The notes beneath the pieces were generated by a model. It was not told where the DNA came from. It saw only the letters and a program-made list of their open reading frames with translations, and did no database searches. Source: Archivesica marissinica (lineage: Eukaryota > Mollusca > Bivalvia > Venerida > Vesicomyidae). From it: a stretch of DNA of 64,000 bases. Each line of letters begins with the position of its first letter. Within the stretch, counting starts at the first letter, position 1. This document shows positions 39,901-51,559 of the stretch, one piece after another. Position numbers and translations under genes: made by a program. The DNA lies in NCBI GenBank assembly GCA_014843695.1, contig CM026403.1:3286150-3350149 (forward strand). The letters run 5' to 3'.

Positions 39901-42900
39901 CTCTACGTTACACTCGGTTATACTTCCCACACCAATCTCTACGTTACACTCGGTTATACTCATAACATCAATCTCTACGTTACACTCGGTTATACTTCCC
40001 ACATCAATATCTACGTTACACTCATTTATGCTTCCCACATCAATCTCTACGTTACACTCGGATATACTTCCCACATCAATCTCTACGTTACACTCGGTTA
40101 TGCCTCCCACATCAATCTCTACGTTACACTCGTTTATACTTCCCACATCAATCTCTACGTTACACTCGGTTATACTTCCCAGACCAATCTCTACGTTACA
40201 CTCGGTTATACTCACAACACCAATCTCTACGTTACACTCGGTTATTCTACCCACATCAATCTCTACGTTACACTCGGATATGCTTCCCACACCAATCTCT
40301 ACGTTACACTCGGTTATACTTCCCACATCAATCTCTACGTTACACTCGGTTATACTTCCCACACCAATCTCTACGTTACACTCGGTTATACTCATAACAT
40401 CAATCTCTACGTTACACTCGGTTATACTCATAACATCAATATCTACGTTACACTCGGTTATACTTCCCACACCAATCTCTACTTTACACTCGGTTATACT
40501 TCCCACATCAATCTCTACGTTACACTCGGTTATACTTCCCACACCAATCTCTACGTTACACTCGGTTATACTCATAACATCAATATCTACGTTACACTCG
40601 GTTATACTTCCCACATCAATATCTACGTTACACTCTGTTATACTTCCCACATCAATCTCTACGTTACACTCGGTTATGCTTCCCACATCAATCTCTACGT
40701 TACACTCGGATATACTTCCTACATCAATCTCTACGTTACACTCGGCTATTCTTCCCATATCAAATCTCTACGTTACACTCTGATATACTTCCCACATCAA
40801 TCTCTACGTTACACTCGGTTATGCTTCCCACATCAATATCTACATTACACTCGTTTATACTTCCCACATCAATCTCTACGTTACACTCGGTTATGCTTCC
40901 CACATCAATCTCTACGTTACACTCGGTTATACTTACCACACCAATCTCTACGTTACACTCGGTTATACTTCCCACACCAATCTCTACGTTACACTCGGTT
41001 ATACTCATAACATCAATCACTACGTTACACTCAGTTATGTGGCCCACATTAATATCTACGTTTCACTCGGTTATACTTCCCACATCAATCTCTAAGTTAC
41101 ACTCGGTTATACTTCCGACATCAGTATATACGTTACACTCAGTTATGCGTCCCACACCAATCTCTACGTTACACTCGGTTATACTTCTCACATCAATCTC
41201 TACGTTACACTCAGTTATGCTTCCCAAATCCATCTCTACGTTACACTCGGTTATACTTCCCACACCAATCTCTACGTTACAATCGGTTATACTCATAACA
41301 TCAATCTCTACATTACACTCAGTTATGTAGCCCACATCAATATCTACGTTACACTCGGTTATACTTCCCACATCAATCTCTACGTTACACTCGGTTATAC
41401 TTCCGACATCAATATATACGTTACACTCAGTTATGCGTCCCACACCAATCTCTACATTACACTCGGTTATGCTTCCCACATCAATCTCTACGTTACACTC
41501 AGTTATGCGTCCCACATCAATATATACGTTACACTCGTTTATGCTTCCCACATCAATCTCTACGTTACACTCGGTTATACTTACCACATCAATATCTACG
41601 TTACACTCAGTTATGCGTCCCAAATCAATCTCTACGTTACACTCGGTTATACTTACCACATCAATATCTACGTTACACTCAGCTATGCGTCCCACATCAA
41701 TCTCTACGTTACAATCAGTTATTCGTCCCACATCAATCTCTACGTTACACTCAGTTATGCGTCGCACATCAATCTCTACGTTACACTCGTTTAATCTTCC
41801 CACATCAATCTCTACGTTACACTCGGTTATGCTTCCCACATCAATCTCTACGTTACACTCGGATATACTTCCCACATCAATCTCTACGTTACACTCGGCT
41901 ATTCTTCCCAGATCAAATATCTACGTTACACTCTGATATACTTCCCACATCAATCTCTACGTTACACTCGTTTATACTTCCCACATCAATCTCTACGTTA
42001 CACTCGGCTATTCTTCCCAGATCAAATCTCTACGTTACACTCTGATATACTTCCCACATCAATCTCTACGTTACACTCAGTTATGCGTCACACATCAATA
42101 TCTACATTACACTCGTTTATACTTCCCACATCAATATATACGTTACACTCGGTTATACTTCCGACATCAATATATACGTTACACTCAGTTATGCGTCCCA
42201 CACCAATCTCTACGTTACACTCGGTTATACTTCCCACATCAATCTCTACGTTACACTCGGTTATACTTCCCACATCAATCTCTACGTTACACTCGGTTAT
42301 ACTTCCCACATCAATCTCTACGTTGCACTCAGTTATGCGTCCCACATCAATATCTACGTTACACTCGTTTATGCTTCCCACATCAATCTCTACGTCACAC
42401 TCGGTTATACTTCCCACACCAATCTCTACGTTACACTCGGTTAGACTTCCCACATCAATATCTACGTTACACTCGGTTATATTTCCCACATCAATCTCTA
42501 CGTCACACTCGGTTATACTTCCCACATCAATCTCTACGTTACACTCGGTTATACTTCCCACACCAATCTCTACGTTACACTCGGTTATACTCATAACATC
42601 AATCTCTACGTTACACTCAGTTATGTAGCCCACATCAATATCTACGTTACACTCGGTTATACTTCCCACATCAATCTCTACGTTACACTCGGTTATACTT
42701 CCCCACATCAATCTCTACGTTACACTCAGTTATGCATCCCACATCAATATCTACATTACACTCGTTTATACTTCACACATCAATCTCTACATTACACTCG
42801 GTTATGCTTCCCAAATCCATCTCTACGTTACACTCGGTTATACTTCCCACACCAATCTCTACGTTACAATCGGTTATACTCATAACATCAATCTCTACGT

Positions 42901-45650
42901 TACACTCAGTTATGTAGCCCACATCAATATCTACGTTACACTCGGTTATACTTCCCACATCAATATATACGTTACACTCAGTTATGCGTCCCACACCAAT
43001 CTCTACGTTACACTCGGTTATACTTCCCACATCAATCTCTACGTTACACTCAGTTATGCGTCCCACATCAATATATACGTTACACTCAGTTATGCCTCCC
43101 ACATCAATATCTACGTTACACTCGTTTATGCTTCCCACATCAATCTCTACGTTACACTCGGTTATACTTACCACATCAATATCTACGTTACACTCAGTTA
43201 TGCGTCCCAAATCAATCTCTACGTTACACTCGGTTATACTTCCAACATCAATCTCTACGTTACACTCAGCTATGCGTCCCACATCAATCTCTACGTTACA
43301 ATCAGTTATGCGTCCCACATCAATCTCTACGTTACACTCAGTTATGCGTCGCACATCAATCTCTACGTTACACTCGTTTAATCTTCCCACATCAATCTCT
43401 ACGTTATACTCAGTTATGCTTCCCACATCAATCTCAACGTTACACTCGTTTATTCTTCCCACATCAATCTCTACGTTACACTCGGTTATGCTTCCCACAT
43501 CAATCTCTACGTTACACTCGGATATACTTCCCACATCAATCTCTACGTTACACTCGGCTATTCTTCCCAGATCAAATCTCTACGTTACACTCTGATATAC
43601 TTCCCACATCAATCTCTACGTTACACTCGTTTATACTTCCCCACATCAATCTCTACGTTACACTCAGTTATGCCTCCCACATCAATCTCTACGTTACACT
43701 CAGTTATACGTCCCACATCAATATCTACATTACACTCGTTTATACTTCCCACATCAATGTATACGTTACACTCGGTTATGCTTCCCACATCAATCTCTAC
43801 GTTACACTCGGTTATACTTCCCACACCAATCTCTACGTTAGACTCGGTTATTCCTCCCACACCAATCTCTACGTTACACTCGGTTATACTCATAACATCA
43901 ATATCTACGTTACACTCAGTTATGTGGCCCACATCAATATCTACGTTACACTCTGTTATACTTCCCACATCAATCTCTATGTTACACTCGGTTATACTTC
44001 CGACATCAATATATACGTTACACTCAGTTATGCGTCCCACACCAATCTCTACGTTACACTCGGTTATACTTCCCACATCAATCTCTACGTTACACTCAGT
44101 TATGCGTCCCACATCAATCTCTACGTTACACTCAGTTATGCGTCCCACATCAATATATACGTTACACTCAGTTATGCGTCCCACATCAATATCTACGTTA
44201 CACTCGGTTATACTTCCCACATCAATATCTACGTTACACTCAGTTATGCGTCCCAAATCATTATCTACGTTACACTCGGTTAGACTTCCCACATCAATAT
44301 CTACGTTACACTCAGCTATGCGTCACACATCAATCTCTACGTTACACTCAGTTATGCGTCCCACATCAATCTCTACGTTACACTCGTTTATACTTCCCAC
44401 ATCAATCTCTACGTTACACTCGGTTATACTCATAACATCAATCTCTACGTTACACTCGGTTATACTTCCCACATCAATATCTACGTTACACTCTGTTATA
44501 CTTACCACATCAATATCTACGTTACACTCGGTTATGCTTCCCACATCAATCTCTACCTTACACTCGGATATACTTCCCACATCAATCTCTACGTTACACT
44601 CGGCTATTCTTCCCAGATCAAATCTCTATGTTACACTCTGATATACTTCCCACATCAATCTCTACGTTACACACGTTTATACTTCCCCACATCAATCTCT
44701 ACGTTACACTCAGTTATGCGTCCCACATCAATATCTACGTTAAACTAGTTTAATCTTCCCACATCAATCTCTACGTTATACTCGGTTATGCTTCCCAAAT
44801 CAATCTCTACGTTACACTCGGTTATACTTCCCACACCAATCTCTACGTTACACTCGGTTATACTTCCCACACCAATCTCTACGTTACGCTCGGTTATACT
44901 CATAACATCAATCTCTACGTTACACTCAGTTATGTGGCCCACATCAATATCTACTTTACACTCGGTTATACTTCCCACATCAATCTCTACGTTACACTCG
45001 GTTATACTTCCGACATCAATATATACGTTGCACTCAGTTATGCGTCCCACACCAATCTCTACGTTAAATTCGGTTATACTTCCCACATCAATCTCTACGT
45101 TACACACAGTTTTGTGTCCCACATCAATCTCTACGTTACACTAGTTTATACTTCCCACATAAATATCTACGTTACACTCGTTTATACTCCCCACATCAAT
45201 CTCTACGTTACACTCAGTTATGCTTCCCACATCAATCTCTACGTTATACTCAGTTATGCTTCCCACATCAATCTCTACGTTACACTCAGTTATGCTTCCC
45301 ACATCAATCTCTACGTTACACTCAGTTATGCTTCCCACATCAATCTCTACGTTACACTCGTTTAATCTTCCCACATCAATCTCTACGTTATACTCAGATA
45401 TGCTTCCCACATCAATCTCAACGTTACACCTGTTTATGCTTCCCACATCAATCTCTACGTTACACTCGGTTATACTTCCGACATCAATATCTACGTTACA
45501 TTCGGTTATATTTCCCACATCAATCTCTACGTCACACTCGGTTATACTTCCCACATTAATCTCTACGTTACACTCTGTTATGCTTCCCACACCAATCTCT
45601 ACGTTACACTCGGTTATACTCATAACATCAATCTCTACGTTACACTCGGT
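27909..45650 (-). repeat. Right 36-bp satellite array, inverted, about 490 copies
   Basis: The same monomer as at 8.1-26.6 kb but reverse-complemented (plus strand shows CTACGTTACACTCGGT and ATACTTCCCACATCAAT). The whole contig between the two N gaps is repeat with no unique anchor. Dominant variants differ in frequency from the left array: ACTCATAACATCAAT and ACTCAGTTATGCGTCCC are common here. Larger units recur, with blocks starting near 28741, 34830 and 39617 sharing over 1 kb of the same variant order. A one-base-longer junction monomer (CATATCAAATCTCT and relatives) marks many block edges. Confidence 0.95.
37839..38480 (-). repeat. Indel-rich degraded patch within the right array
   Basis: Here the otherwise regular 36-bp period breaks down: bases are missing from nearly every monomer (for example TTATCTTCCCACATC, CTCGTATACTCCC) and CA/AC-rich filler such as CACCAACCAACACACCACC appears. 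Flanking monomers on both sides are regular. The pattern of many single-base losses suggests unpolished long-read consensus more than ordinary mutation. Confidence 0.7.
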
Positions 45651-46650
45651 NNNNNNNNNNNNNNNNNNNNNNNNNNNNNNNNNNNNNNNNNNNNNNNNNN
45701 NNNNNNNNNNNNNNNNNNNNNNNNNNNNNNNNNNNNNNNNNNNNNNNNNNNNNNNNNNNNNNNNNNNNNNNNNNNNNNNNNNNNNNNNNNNNNNNNNNNN
45801 NNNNNNNNNNNNNNNNNNNNNNNNNNNNNNNNNNNNNNNNNNNNNNNNNNNNNNNNNNNNNNNNNNNNNNNNNNNNNNNNNNNNNNNNNNNNNNNNNNNN
45901 NNNNNNNNNNNNNNNNNNNNNNNNNNNNNNNNNNNNNNNNNNNNNNNNNNNNNNNNNNNNNNNNNNNNNNNNNNNNNNNNNNNNNNNNNNNNNNNNNNNN
46001 NNNNNNNNNNNNNNNNNNNNNNNNNNNNNNNNNNNNNNNNNNNNNNNNNNNNNNNNNNNNNNNNNNNNNNNNNNNNNNNNNNNNNNNNNNNNNNNNNNNN
46101 NNNNNNNNNNNNNNNNNNNNNNNNNNNNNNNNNNNNNNNNNNNNNNNNNNNNNNNNNNNNNNNNNNNNNNNNNNNNNNNNNNNNNNNNNNNNNNNNNNNN
46201 NNNNNNNNNNNNNNNNNNNNNNNNNNNNNNNNNNNNNNNNNNNNNNNNNNNNNNNNNNNNNNNNNNNNNNNNNNNNNNNNNNNNNNNNNNNNNNNNNNNN
46301 NNNNNNNNNNNNNNNNNNNNNNNNNNNNNNNNNNNNNNNNNNNNNNNNNNNNNNNNNNNNNNNNNNNNNNNNNNNNNNNNNNNNNNNNNNNNNNNNNNNN
46401 NNNNNNNNNNNNNNNNNNNNNNNNNNNNNNNNNNNNNNNNNNNNNNNNNNNNNNNNNNNNNNNNNNNNNNNNNNNNNNNNNNNNNNNNNNNNNNNNNNNN
46501 NNNNNNNNNNNNNNNNNNNNNNNNNNNNNNNNNNNNNNNNNNNNNNNNNNNNNNNNNNNNNNNNNNNNNNNNNNNNNNNNNNNNNNNNNNNNNNNNNNNN
46601 NNNNNNNNNNNNNNNNNNNNNNNNNNNNNNNNNNNNNNNNNNNNNNNNNN
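45651..46650. other. Assembly gap, exactly 1000 N
   Basis: Second run of exactly 1000 N. It separates the repeat-only contig from the unique sequence beginning at 46651. Confidence 0.98.
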
Positions 46651-47930
46651 GAGTTTGCGACAACTGTAGCACAACACTTTACCTGAATGTCCAGAGCTAT
46701 ATTGCAGCAACAAAACGTTTCGATACCTAGGTGAACGCGGGGTCTCTCCGTGTTCGTCCCGGCCCGTCGTGTGACAATACCAGATTCTTTTTTGATAGTT
46801 TACATATTTGGATCTAACGTTTCCTTATTGCTACATTAAAATTACAATAACGCGATGCTGTAAATATATGCGGACGTTTAGCAAAATCAAGTCCAAACAT
46901 TTGCCACTGCTGTTAAGTATTCAATAGTTTCTCTACAATTTATATTTACTGAACACATAAACTCGTCATTACTATTATCCAAGCAATTTGTACCATTTAA
47001 GCGTACTCCAACATGGGAAGAGATTCATATAAGCTTTAAGCTTATTTCTCGACCCATATCGGTTCGAATGTATTAAAAATGTGTTTTTATATGTATATAT
47101 GTATTTGATCCGAATAAAATATGTTTAAACTAAATGTGTGTGCCCATATGATCTGTCTGCTGTTGTTTCTCAACAGCCTAATACGTGGTCGGAAGTTACT
47201 TTGTTAACAAATATAAGCAGTTCAGACACTTTCACTGAACCCAGGATACAATGTGCTCCACTTATATATTTACAAGGGTTCAGTGTGCACAGTAAAATTG
47301 TACAAATAAAGATGCATATTAATTTACAAAATTATGACATATTAGGCTATTAGAGCAGATTATCATGTCCCATTCCCAAATATAGGTTGAAGATGAAAGC
47401 CTCATGAACTTAAAGTTAAAAGTCTCTCTGCATGTGTGGTACAATAAAAAATGTTATTAAAAATCAGAACTTCCATATCCGTAGGAAATGTTCTGTATAT
47501 ATAATATATACAAACGGTTTCCTTTCAGGGCCACGTTAAAACTAACATTACAATATCAAAATAGATATATCATGTAATTTAAAACATTCGTTGGTAACGC
47601 ACAGAGCAGAGTATTTAAGATACTGATTGCTTAAGTTCGTCCTATATTATATATCTAATTGTGGTCGCATCAGGTAGGATGGTAAACAGCTTAGGAGAGA
47701 TCTACCGTAATTGGTGTGCAGAGCCAGCAATGCACGCAGAAATCTAGTTTGTAGGACAGTGTGCAATTGGACAGACTGCTTAATGACATGTATAGATTCT
47801 ACCACCTGATTACTTGTTATACCCAGGGAGCCCAGTATCAAATACACACATGAAATTGAATGGTCAAACCTAAAACATTCAATACATGTTAACATGATCA
47901 GTGCTTAGCTGATGACATGAACCAGAAGGA
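46651..47930. other. Intergenic sequence without a supported gene
   Basis: AT-rich with only short random ORFs. No ZP exons 2-8 can be found here on the minus strand, although the inverted gene copy B would be expected to continue leftward into this region. Confidence 0.6.
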
Positions 47931-47933
47931 AAT

Positions 47934-48170
47934 ATGTCCATTTTGAACATTGGTATGAGGGTTTTACACAAATCATGTATTTACTGGTAACATGTCCATT
48001 TTGAACATTGGCCTGAGGGTTTTACACAAATCATGCATTTACTGGTAAGTGTCCATTTTGAACATTGGCCTGAGGGTTTTACACAAATCATGTATTTACT
48101 GGTAACATGTCCATTTTGAACATTGGTCTGAGGGTTTTACACAACTCATGTATTTACTGACAAGTGTCAG
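47934..48170. repeat. Four-copy 57-58-bp tandem repeat
   Basis: Copies begin with TGTCCATTTTGAACATTGG at 47935, 47993, 48050 and 48108 and continue through TGAGGGTTTTACACAAATCA. One copy is a base shorter. It is unrelated in sequence to the 58-bp repeat in intron 3 of gene copy A. Confidence 0.9.
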
Positions 48171-48357
48171 AAAAGAGAACTGGGTTATATATACCAAATG
48201 GACCAATCAAATAATGTAGTACACCAGTTTGCCCATTTAGACGTGGCGTTGTTCTAGTATCAATCCTCCAGTTCTAAGCATCTTAGTACTTATATTGTTT
48301 GAACGATAACTAAAAGCAAATCACACATACATAACGCAGAACAATAGTTACAACCAA

Positions 48358-48606
48358 TAAGTTTATTTATCGTCGCTACCGGTTGCCCATTTGAGCGACG
48401 GGGGGCAGTTTATCGTACAACACCTTTCCTGTGCAGGCTCCAGCGGTTAACCAGTACTTGGTGCACCAACCTCCTTAATAAACTGCCAATTGTTTCATAT
48501 AAAGAGACACGGTCTGAGCGGGGCTCGAACCCGTGACCATCAGTGATGATAGGTTACAGTTGTATACAAGTCAGCGACCCTGAACCACTCGAGCACGGAG
48601 GCGGAC
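48358..48606 (-). mobile_element. tRNA-derived SINE (family 2)
   Basis: On the minus strand the head reads GTGCTCGAGTGGTTCAGGG (A-box-like) and CGGGTTCGAGCCCCGCTC (B box). It ends in GGGCAACCGGTAGCGACGAT and AAATAAAC. That tail is shared with the SINE at 56338-56617, which has a different tRNA-like head, so both probably used the same LINE machinery. Confidence 0.65.
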
Positions 48607-48930
48607 TGACTGCAGCTCTTGTTACTAATTTCTTTAAATAAGGTGTCTACCAGCTATGCATATATTTATGTCAAGCCGGTATAATAGGTTTATAAAAGGA
48701 CATAGGAATAATTGCTTAATATAAAACTATTCACATGCAGGGTATTTACCAATCAAACAGGTATACGTTGTAGAATCACCTTCGTTACACACATGTATAT
48801 ATTTAAGCATGTATATTTTCAACCACTATTGACTGGTATTTGTAAAATGTTATTTGTACCATGTAAACTCATGGGTTTGCAACCTGTTGTTCATTGTCTA
48901 TACGATTGTATGTATTTACTTCATACTTAC

Positions 48931-48997
48931 ATATTGGATTGAAGGCAAGAGCTCCTGCTATCACCAGCGAAAACGCAATCAACACTTTGCTCGTCAT
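48931..48997 (-). pseudogene. First coding exon of ZP gene copy B (partial gene)
   Basis: The reverse complement encodes a start and signal peptide with a single residue change from copy A (Met12 is Val here), ending at the same donor ..CCAATAT|GTAAGTATG. The exon runs 48931-49009 with ATG at 48995-48997 and the acceptor CAG immediately upstream, the same 79-bp length as in copy A. No exon 2-8 equivalent is present between here and the gap at 46650. It is therefore a truncated copy, or the rest is in missing or misplaced sequence. Splice sites and start are intact, so decay is not proven and the pseudogene label is provisional. Confidence 0.75.
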
Positions 48998-49066
48998 TTT
49001 GTCGGCAAACTGAAATGTATACAAACCATTAAATATATTGTTTAATCATATTGTATTGCTTATTTA

Positions 49067-49244
49067 CAGTAAAACCTGCGTTAGTGGTCACCTTAATTAA
49101 GCAGCCAACCTGTATTAAGCAGCCAGTTGCCAGGTTCCCAATTTGCTGTTTTATTATACATTTGACCTCTATTAAGCAGCCACCTGTGCTAAGCAGCCAC
49201 TTTCTGTGATTCCCTTGACTGGCTGCTTAAGACAGGTTTGACTG
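49067..49244. mobile_element. MITE with CAGT ends and TA duplication
   Basis: Ends are CAGTAAAACCTG and CAGGTTTGACTG, inverted with two mismatches, flanked by TA at 49065-49066 and 49245-49246. At 178 bp it is the best-preserved copy of the AAGCAGCC family. It sits in the copy B intron just upstream of the coding exon; copy A lacks it at that position. Confidence 0.85.
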
Positions 49245-49579
49245 TATATACAATACAATTACAAATATAGACATGATAAATAGACAAGCAAAATGATACA
49301 ACTGCAATGCTATGCTTATACTTGAACGCTGTAAGACTACAATCTAGAAGCAAATGGGTTGGGCAACAAGTTTTACCAACATTAGCGAGTGCCCTCCCCA
49401 TTAAATATATACAGAATGGATCGTCGCTACTGCTCGTTCATACCGTTCAACCATCTACAGAACGCTGCATAATCCACACTCACTCAGCCCTTACTTACAC
49501 ACAGTCGTCTGTGGAATGCAATACAATACGATTAGGCTAAAACAATCACTGCTCATGAATCCATAATGTGCATTTACTT

Positions 49580-49806
49580 TAAAAAACGTTATTTATTTTA
49601 CAAAGATTGCGAAGCAAGTTCTAACAACTTATATTAATCACTTTCGTTGGCGCGGATGAAAGCGTAAATGTTGTCATTTCGTGTGGGAGGAAACCGGAGT
49701 ACCATGAGAAAACCAACTTGTCCGATCTGGCGACCACCGTCCGAGGATCGAACCTGGGTTGCATTGGTGAGTAGCGAGCACGCTAACTACTGCGCCAATC
49801 GGACAT
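49580..49806 (-). mobile_element. tRNA-derived SINE, full length
   Basis: Reverse complement of the SINE family at 5167-5412: B box (GGTTCGATCC, complement of 49745-49754), A box near 49797, central TTTCCTCCCAC and an AAATAAATAAC tail at the left end. Inserted in the copy B intron and absent from the copy A intron. Confidence 0.85.
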
Positions 49807-49879
49807 CCTTGAATGTGCATTGGTGAGGGCAGCTTACTAAATTTGTTAGAACTTGTTGTCCAACTCATTTGCCGTTTCC

Positions 49880-50335
49880 TTCGCGTCTTCCGAGTCTTTA
49901 TATTGTTCTTCAAATAAAACACAACGTTAAGCTGCGTGCATGTATACTTTGCAAACAATTGCCACAGACATTGGCCATAGCAGGTCACATTTCCATACTA
50001 GGACACGGGTTCTGTCAGCAACCAAAAAAAATCTTCGACGGGAGGGTTTTAACAGTGCATAACATTATCAATAAAATGTGTTTCCACTAACGTGTAGGTT
50101 TATTCGGCAAAAATGTACGTCAAAAAGAGATTTCGTAGAATTTTTCAATTTGTTTTGAAAATTTCTCAAGTGGCGCGTTGAAATTCGTTATATTTGGACA
50201 GATTTGTTCAAAATTGTTTCAGATAGGGCCATTTTACTGATCGATGCGAAATCTGACATCCCACAGAGTAGAATCCCTGTACTTAAATATATATACTAGT
50301 ACCTCCAAACGTGCCGAATCCCTGTGGTCCGAATG
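49880..50335. mobile_element. DNA transposon fragment related to the 58-kb foldback
   Basis: 49885-50080 (GAGTCTTTATATTGTTCTTC to TCTTCGACGGGAGGGTTTTA) and 50195-50335 (TTTGGACAG to CGTGCCGAATCCCTGTGG) match the two parts of the element at 57877-58440. Here both parts lie in the same direction and are joined by about 115 bp of private sequence. It probably preserves the ancestral, non-palindromic arrangement. Confidence 0.65.
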
Positions 50336-50346
50336 CTGAGAAAATA

Positions 50347-50537
50347 CAGCCTACACCCGTTATGTCAAAGTCGGTTATGTCGAATTCTCCGGTTATCTCG
50401 AAGTCGGATCAAAGTCCCGTTTCAGACACTATCATTTACATATAAATGGCTCAGTTTATATAGCATTTCGTTAAGTCAAACTTCGGTTATGTTATTTTGT
50501 TCGGTCCGACGGAAATCGACATAACGGATGTAGAATG
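50347..50537. mobile_element. 191-bp pogo/Tigger-like MITE
   Basis: Terminal inverted repeats CAGCCTACACCCGTTATGTC and CATTCTACATCCGTTATGTC (right end read inverted) are flanked by TA at 50345-50346 and 50538-50539. The interior GGTTATGTCGAATTCTCCGG resembles the known CCCCGTTATA-type ends of Tigger/pogo elements. In copy A the matching intron position (near 890) has no insertion. Confidence 0.8.
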
Positions 50538-50819
50538 TAATGCAATATAATGCTGACTCCAGATTGTAACAAAACAATCATCAACGCCCATAAAGAGCGA
50601 CTAGAATATGCAAAATAGGTCGAATTGCGAATTTGATTTTTCAAAATAATGTAATAATAAATATAGCAGTCCTAATCAATATCGGTTACACAAAACTCGG
50701 ATATAAATCGGTATATAATAATAGTTATTGCCAAATTTCAGAAACGTTCGCATAGATATTTCTATAAAGGAAACGATATCGATGAGCATATACATTTAGC
50801 CAGCTACAACCAGCAGATT

Positions 50820-50970
50820 AGCCTGGGAACAGGCGTCGATATATTTTGCCTGGTCAGTCAAATAAATATATTTTAACACCGAGACTATTAATTGGGCCGT
50901 ATTGAGTTTATGATCATGTCATTTTGCCAGAAGTTAAGAAGTGAAAAATCGGCAGACTGGAACCCAGGCT
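50820..50970. mobile_element. MITE with 10-bp target site duplication
   Basis: Ends AGCCTGGGAACAG and CTGGAACCCAGGCT are imperfect inverted repeats. The 10-bp sequence ACCAGCAGAT occurs at 50809-50818 and again at 50971-50980, a clear target duplication. A 9-11-bp duplication points to a Mutator-like origin, though other superfamilies are possible. Confidence 0.75.
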
Positions 50971-51164
50971 ACCAGCAGATATACAGATCTATGTACAAGT
51001 ACGACAGTATTTATTTGCAGATCATTATTTCTGCATGTTAACTGATATTTAACGTGCATACCATGCATAGTAAGACAACGACAACGACAATAAAATCCGA
51101 AACTGTACATAACCCATTTATATTAATACTAACACCATGAAAACAAATGGAAAGAAAAGATTAC

Positions 51165-51230
51165 CTTGTTGTACTCTTTCGGTTAGTGGAAACTGACGGT
51201 CGACTCGGCTAGCAGATTGGCTGGCTGTGG
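51165..51230 (-). other. 5'UTR exon of ZP gene copy B
   Basis: The reverse complement matches 590-656 of copy A closely, including CTGCTAGCCGAGTCGACCGT and the donor CAAG|GTAATC. The start is inferred from the TATA box. The intron to the coding exon (about 2.1 kb) is longer than in copy A (1.1 kb) because of TE insertions. Confidence 0.65.
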
Positions 51231-51253
51231 TAGAGTTCCTGGCCATGCTCTGA

Positions 51254-51261
51254 TATTTATA
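51254..51261 (-). promoter_or_regulatory. TATA box of ZP gene copy B
   Basis: TATAAATA on the minus strand, in the same position relative to the 5'UTR exon as in copy A. Promoter-proximal similarity to copy A continues upstream to about 51560 (GTGGCATAACAACTACTGGT corresponds to the inverse of A around 280-300). Confidence 0.55.
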
Positions 51262-51559
51262 CCAATGTGTGTTGTATTATTATCGCATAATTATTATACT
51301 GTTCATACTAATAGTTAGTCGTATAACACCTGTTTCTTTCTCTTTTGGAAATGTTTATGAGATGTTACGTATTCTCATAAAGAATTCATAAACATAACGG
51401 CAACATTGGAGAGAACACGATAGAACAATTAATTTGATCATAGTGTAAAACAATAATAATTGTCACCACGAGCGTACATAACATAGCATAGAATAACGAG
51501 GTACGATATTATTGAGTATCTAATATGTGGCATAACAACTACTGGTCAACTCTACATGA

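Noticed and set aside
8108..45650. CRISPR array (36-bp period resembles a CRISPR repeat length)
   Set aside because: There are no unique spacers; units are contiguous. The host DNA is eukaryotic and no cas genes are present.
46651..48930. Exons 2-8 of ZP gene copy B
   Set aside because: Searched on the minus strand for the cysteine-rich ZP stretches and exon-boundary sequences of copy A; none found.
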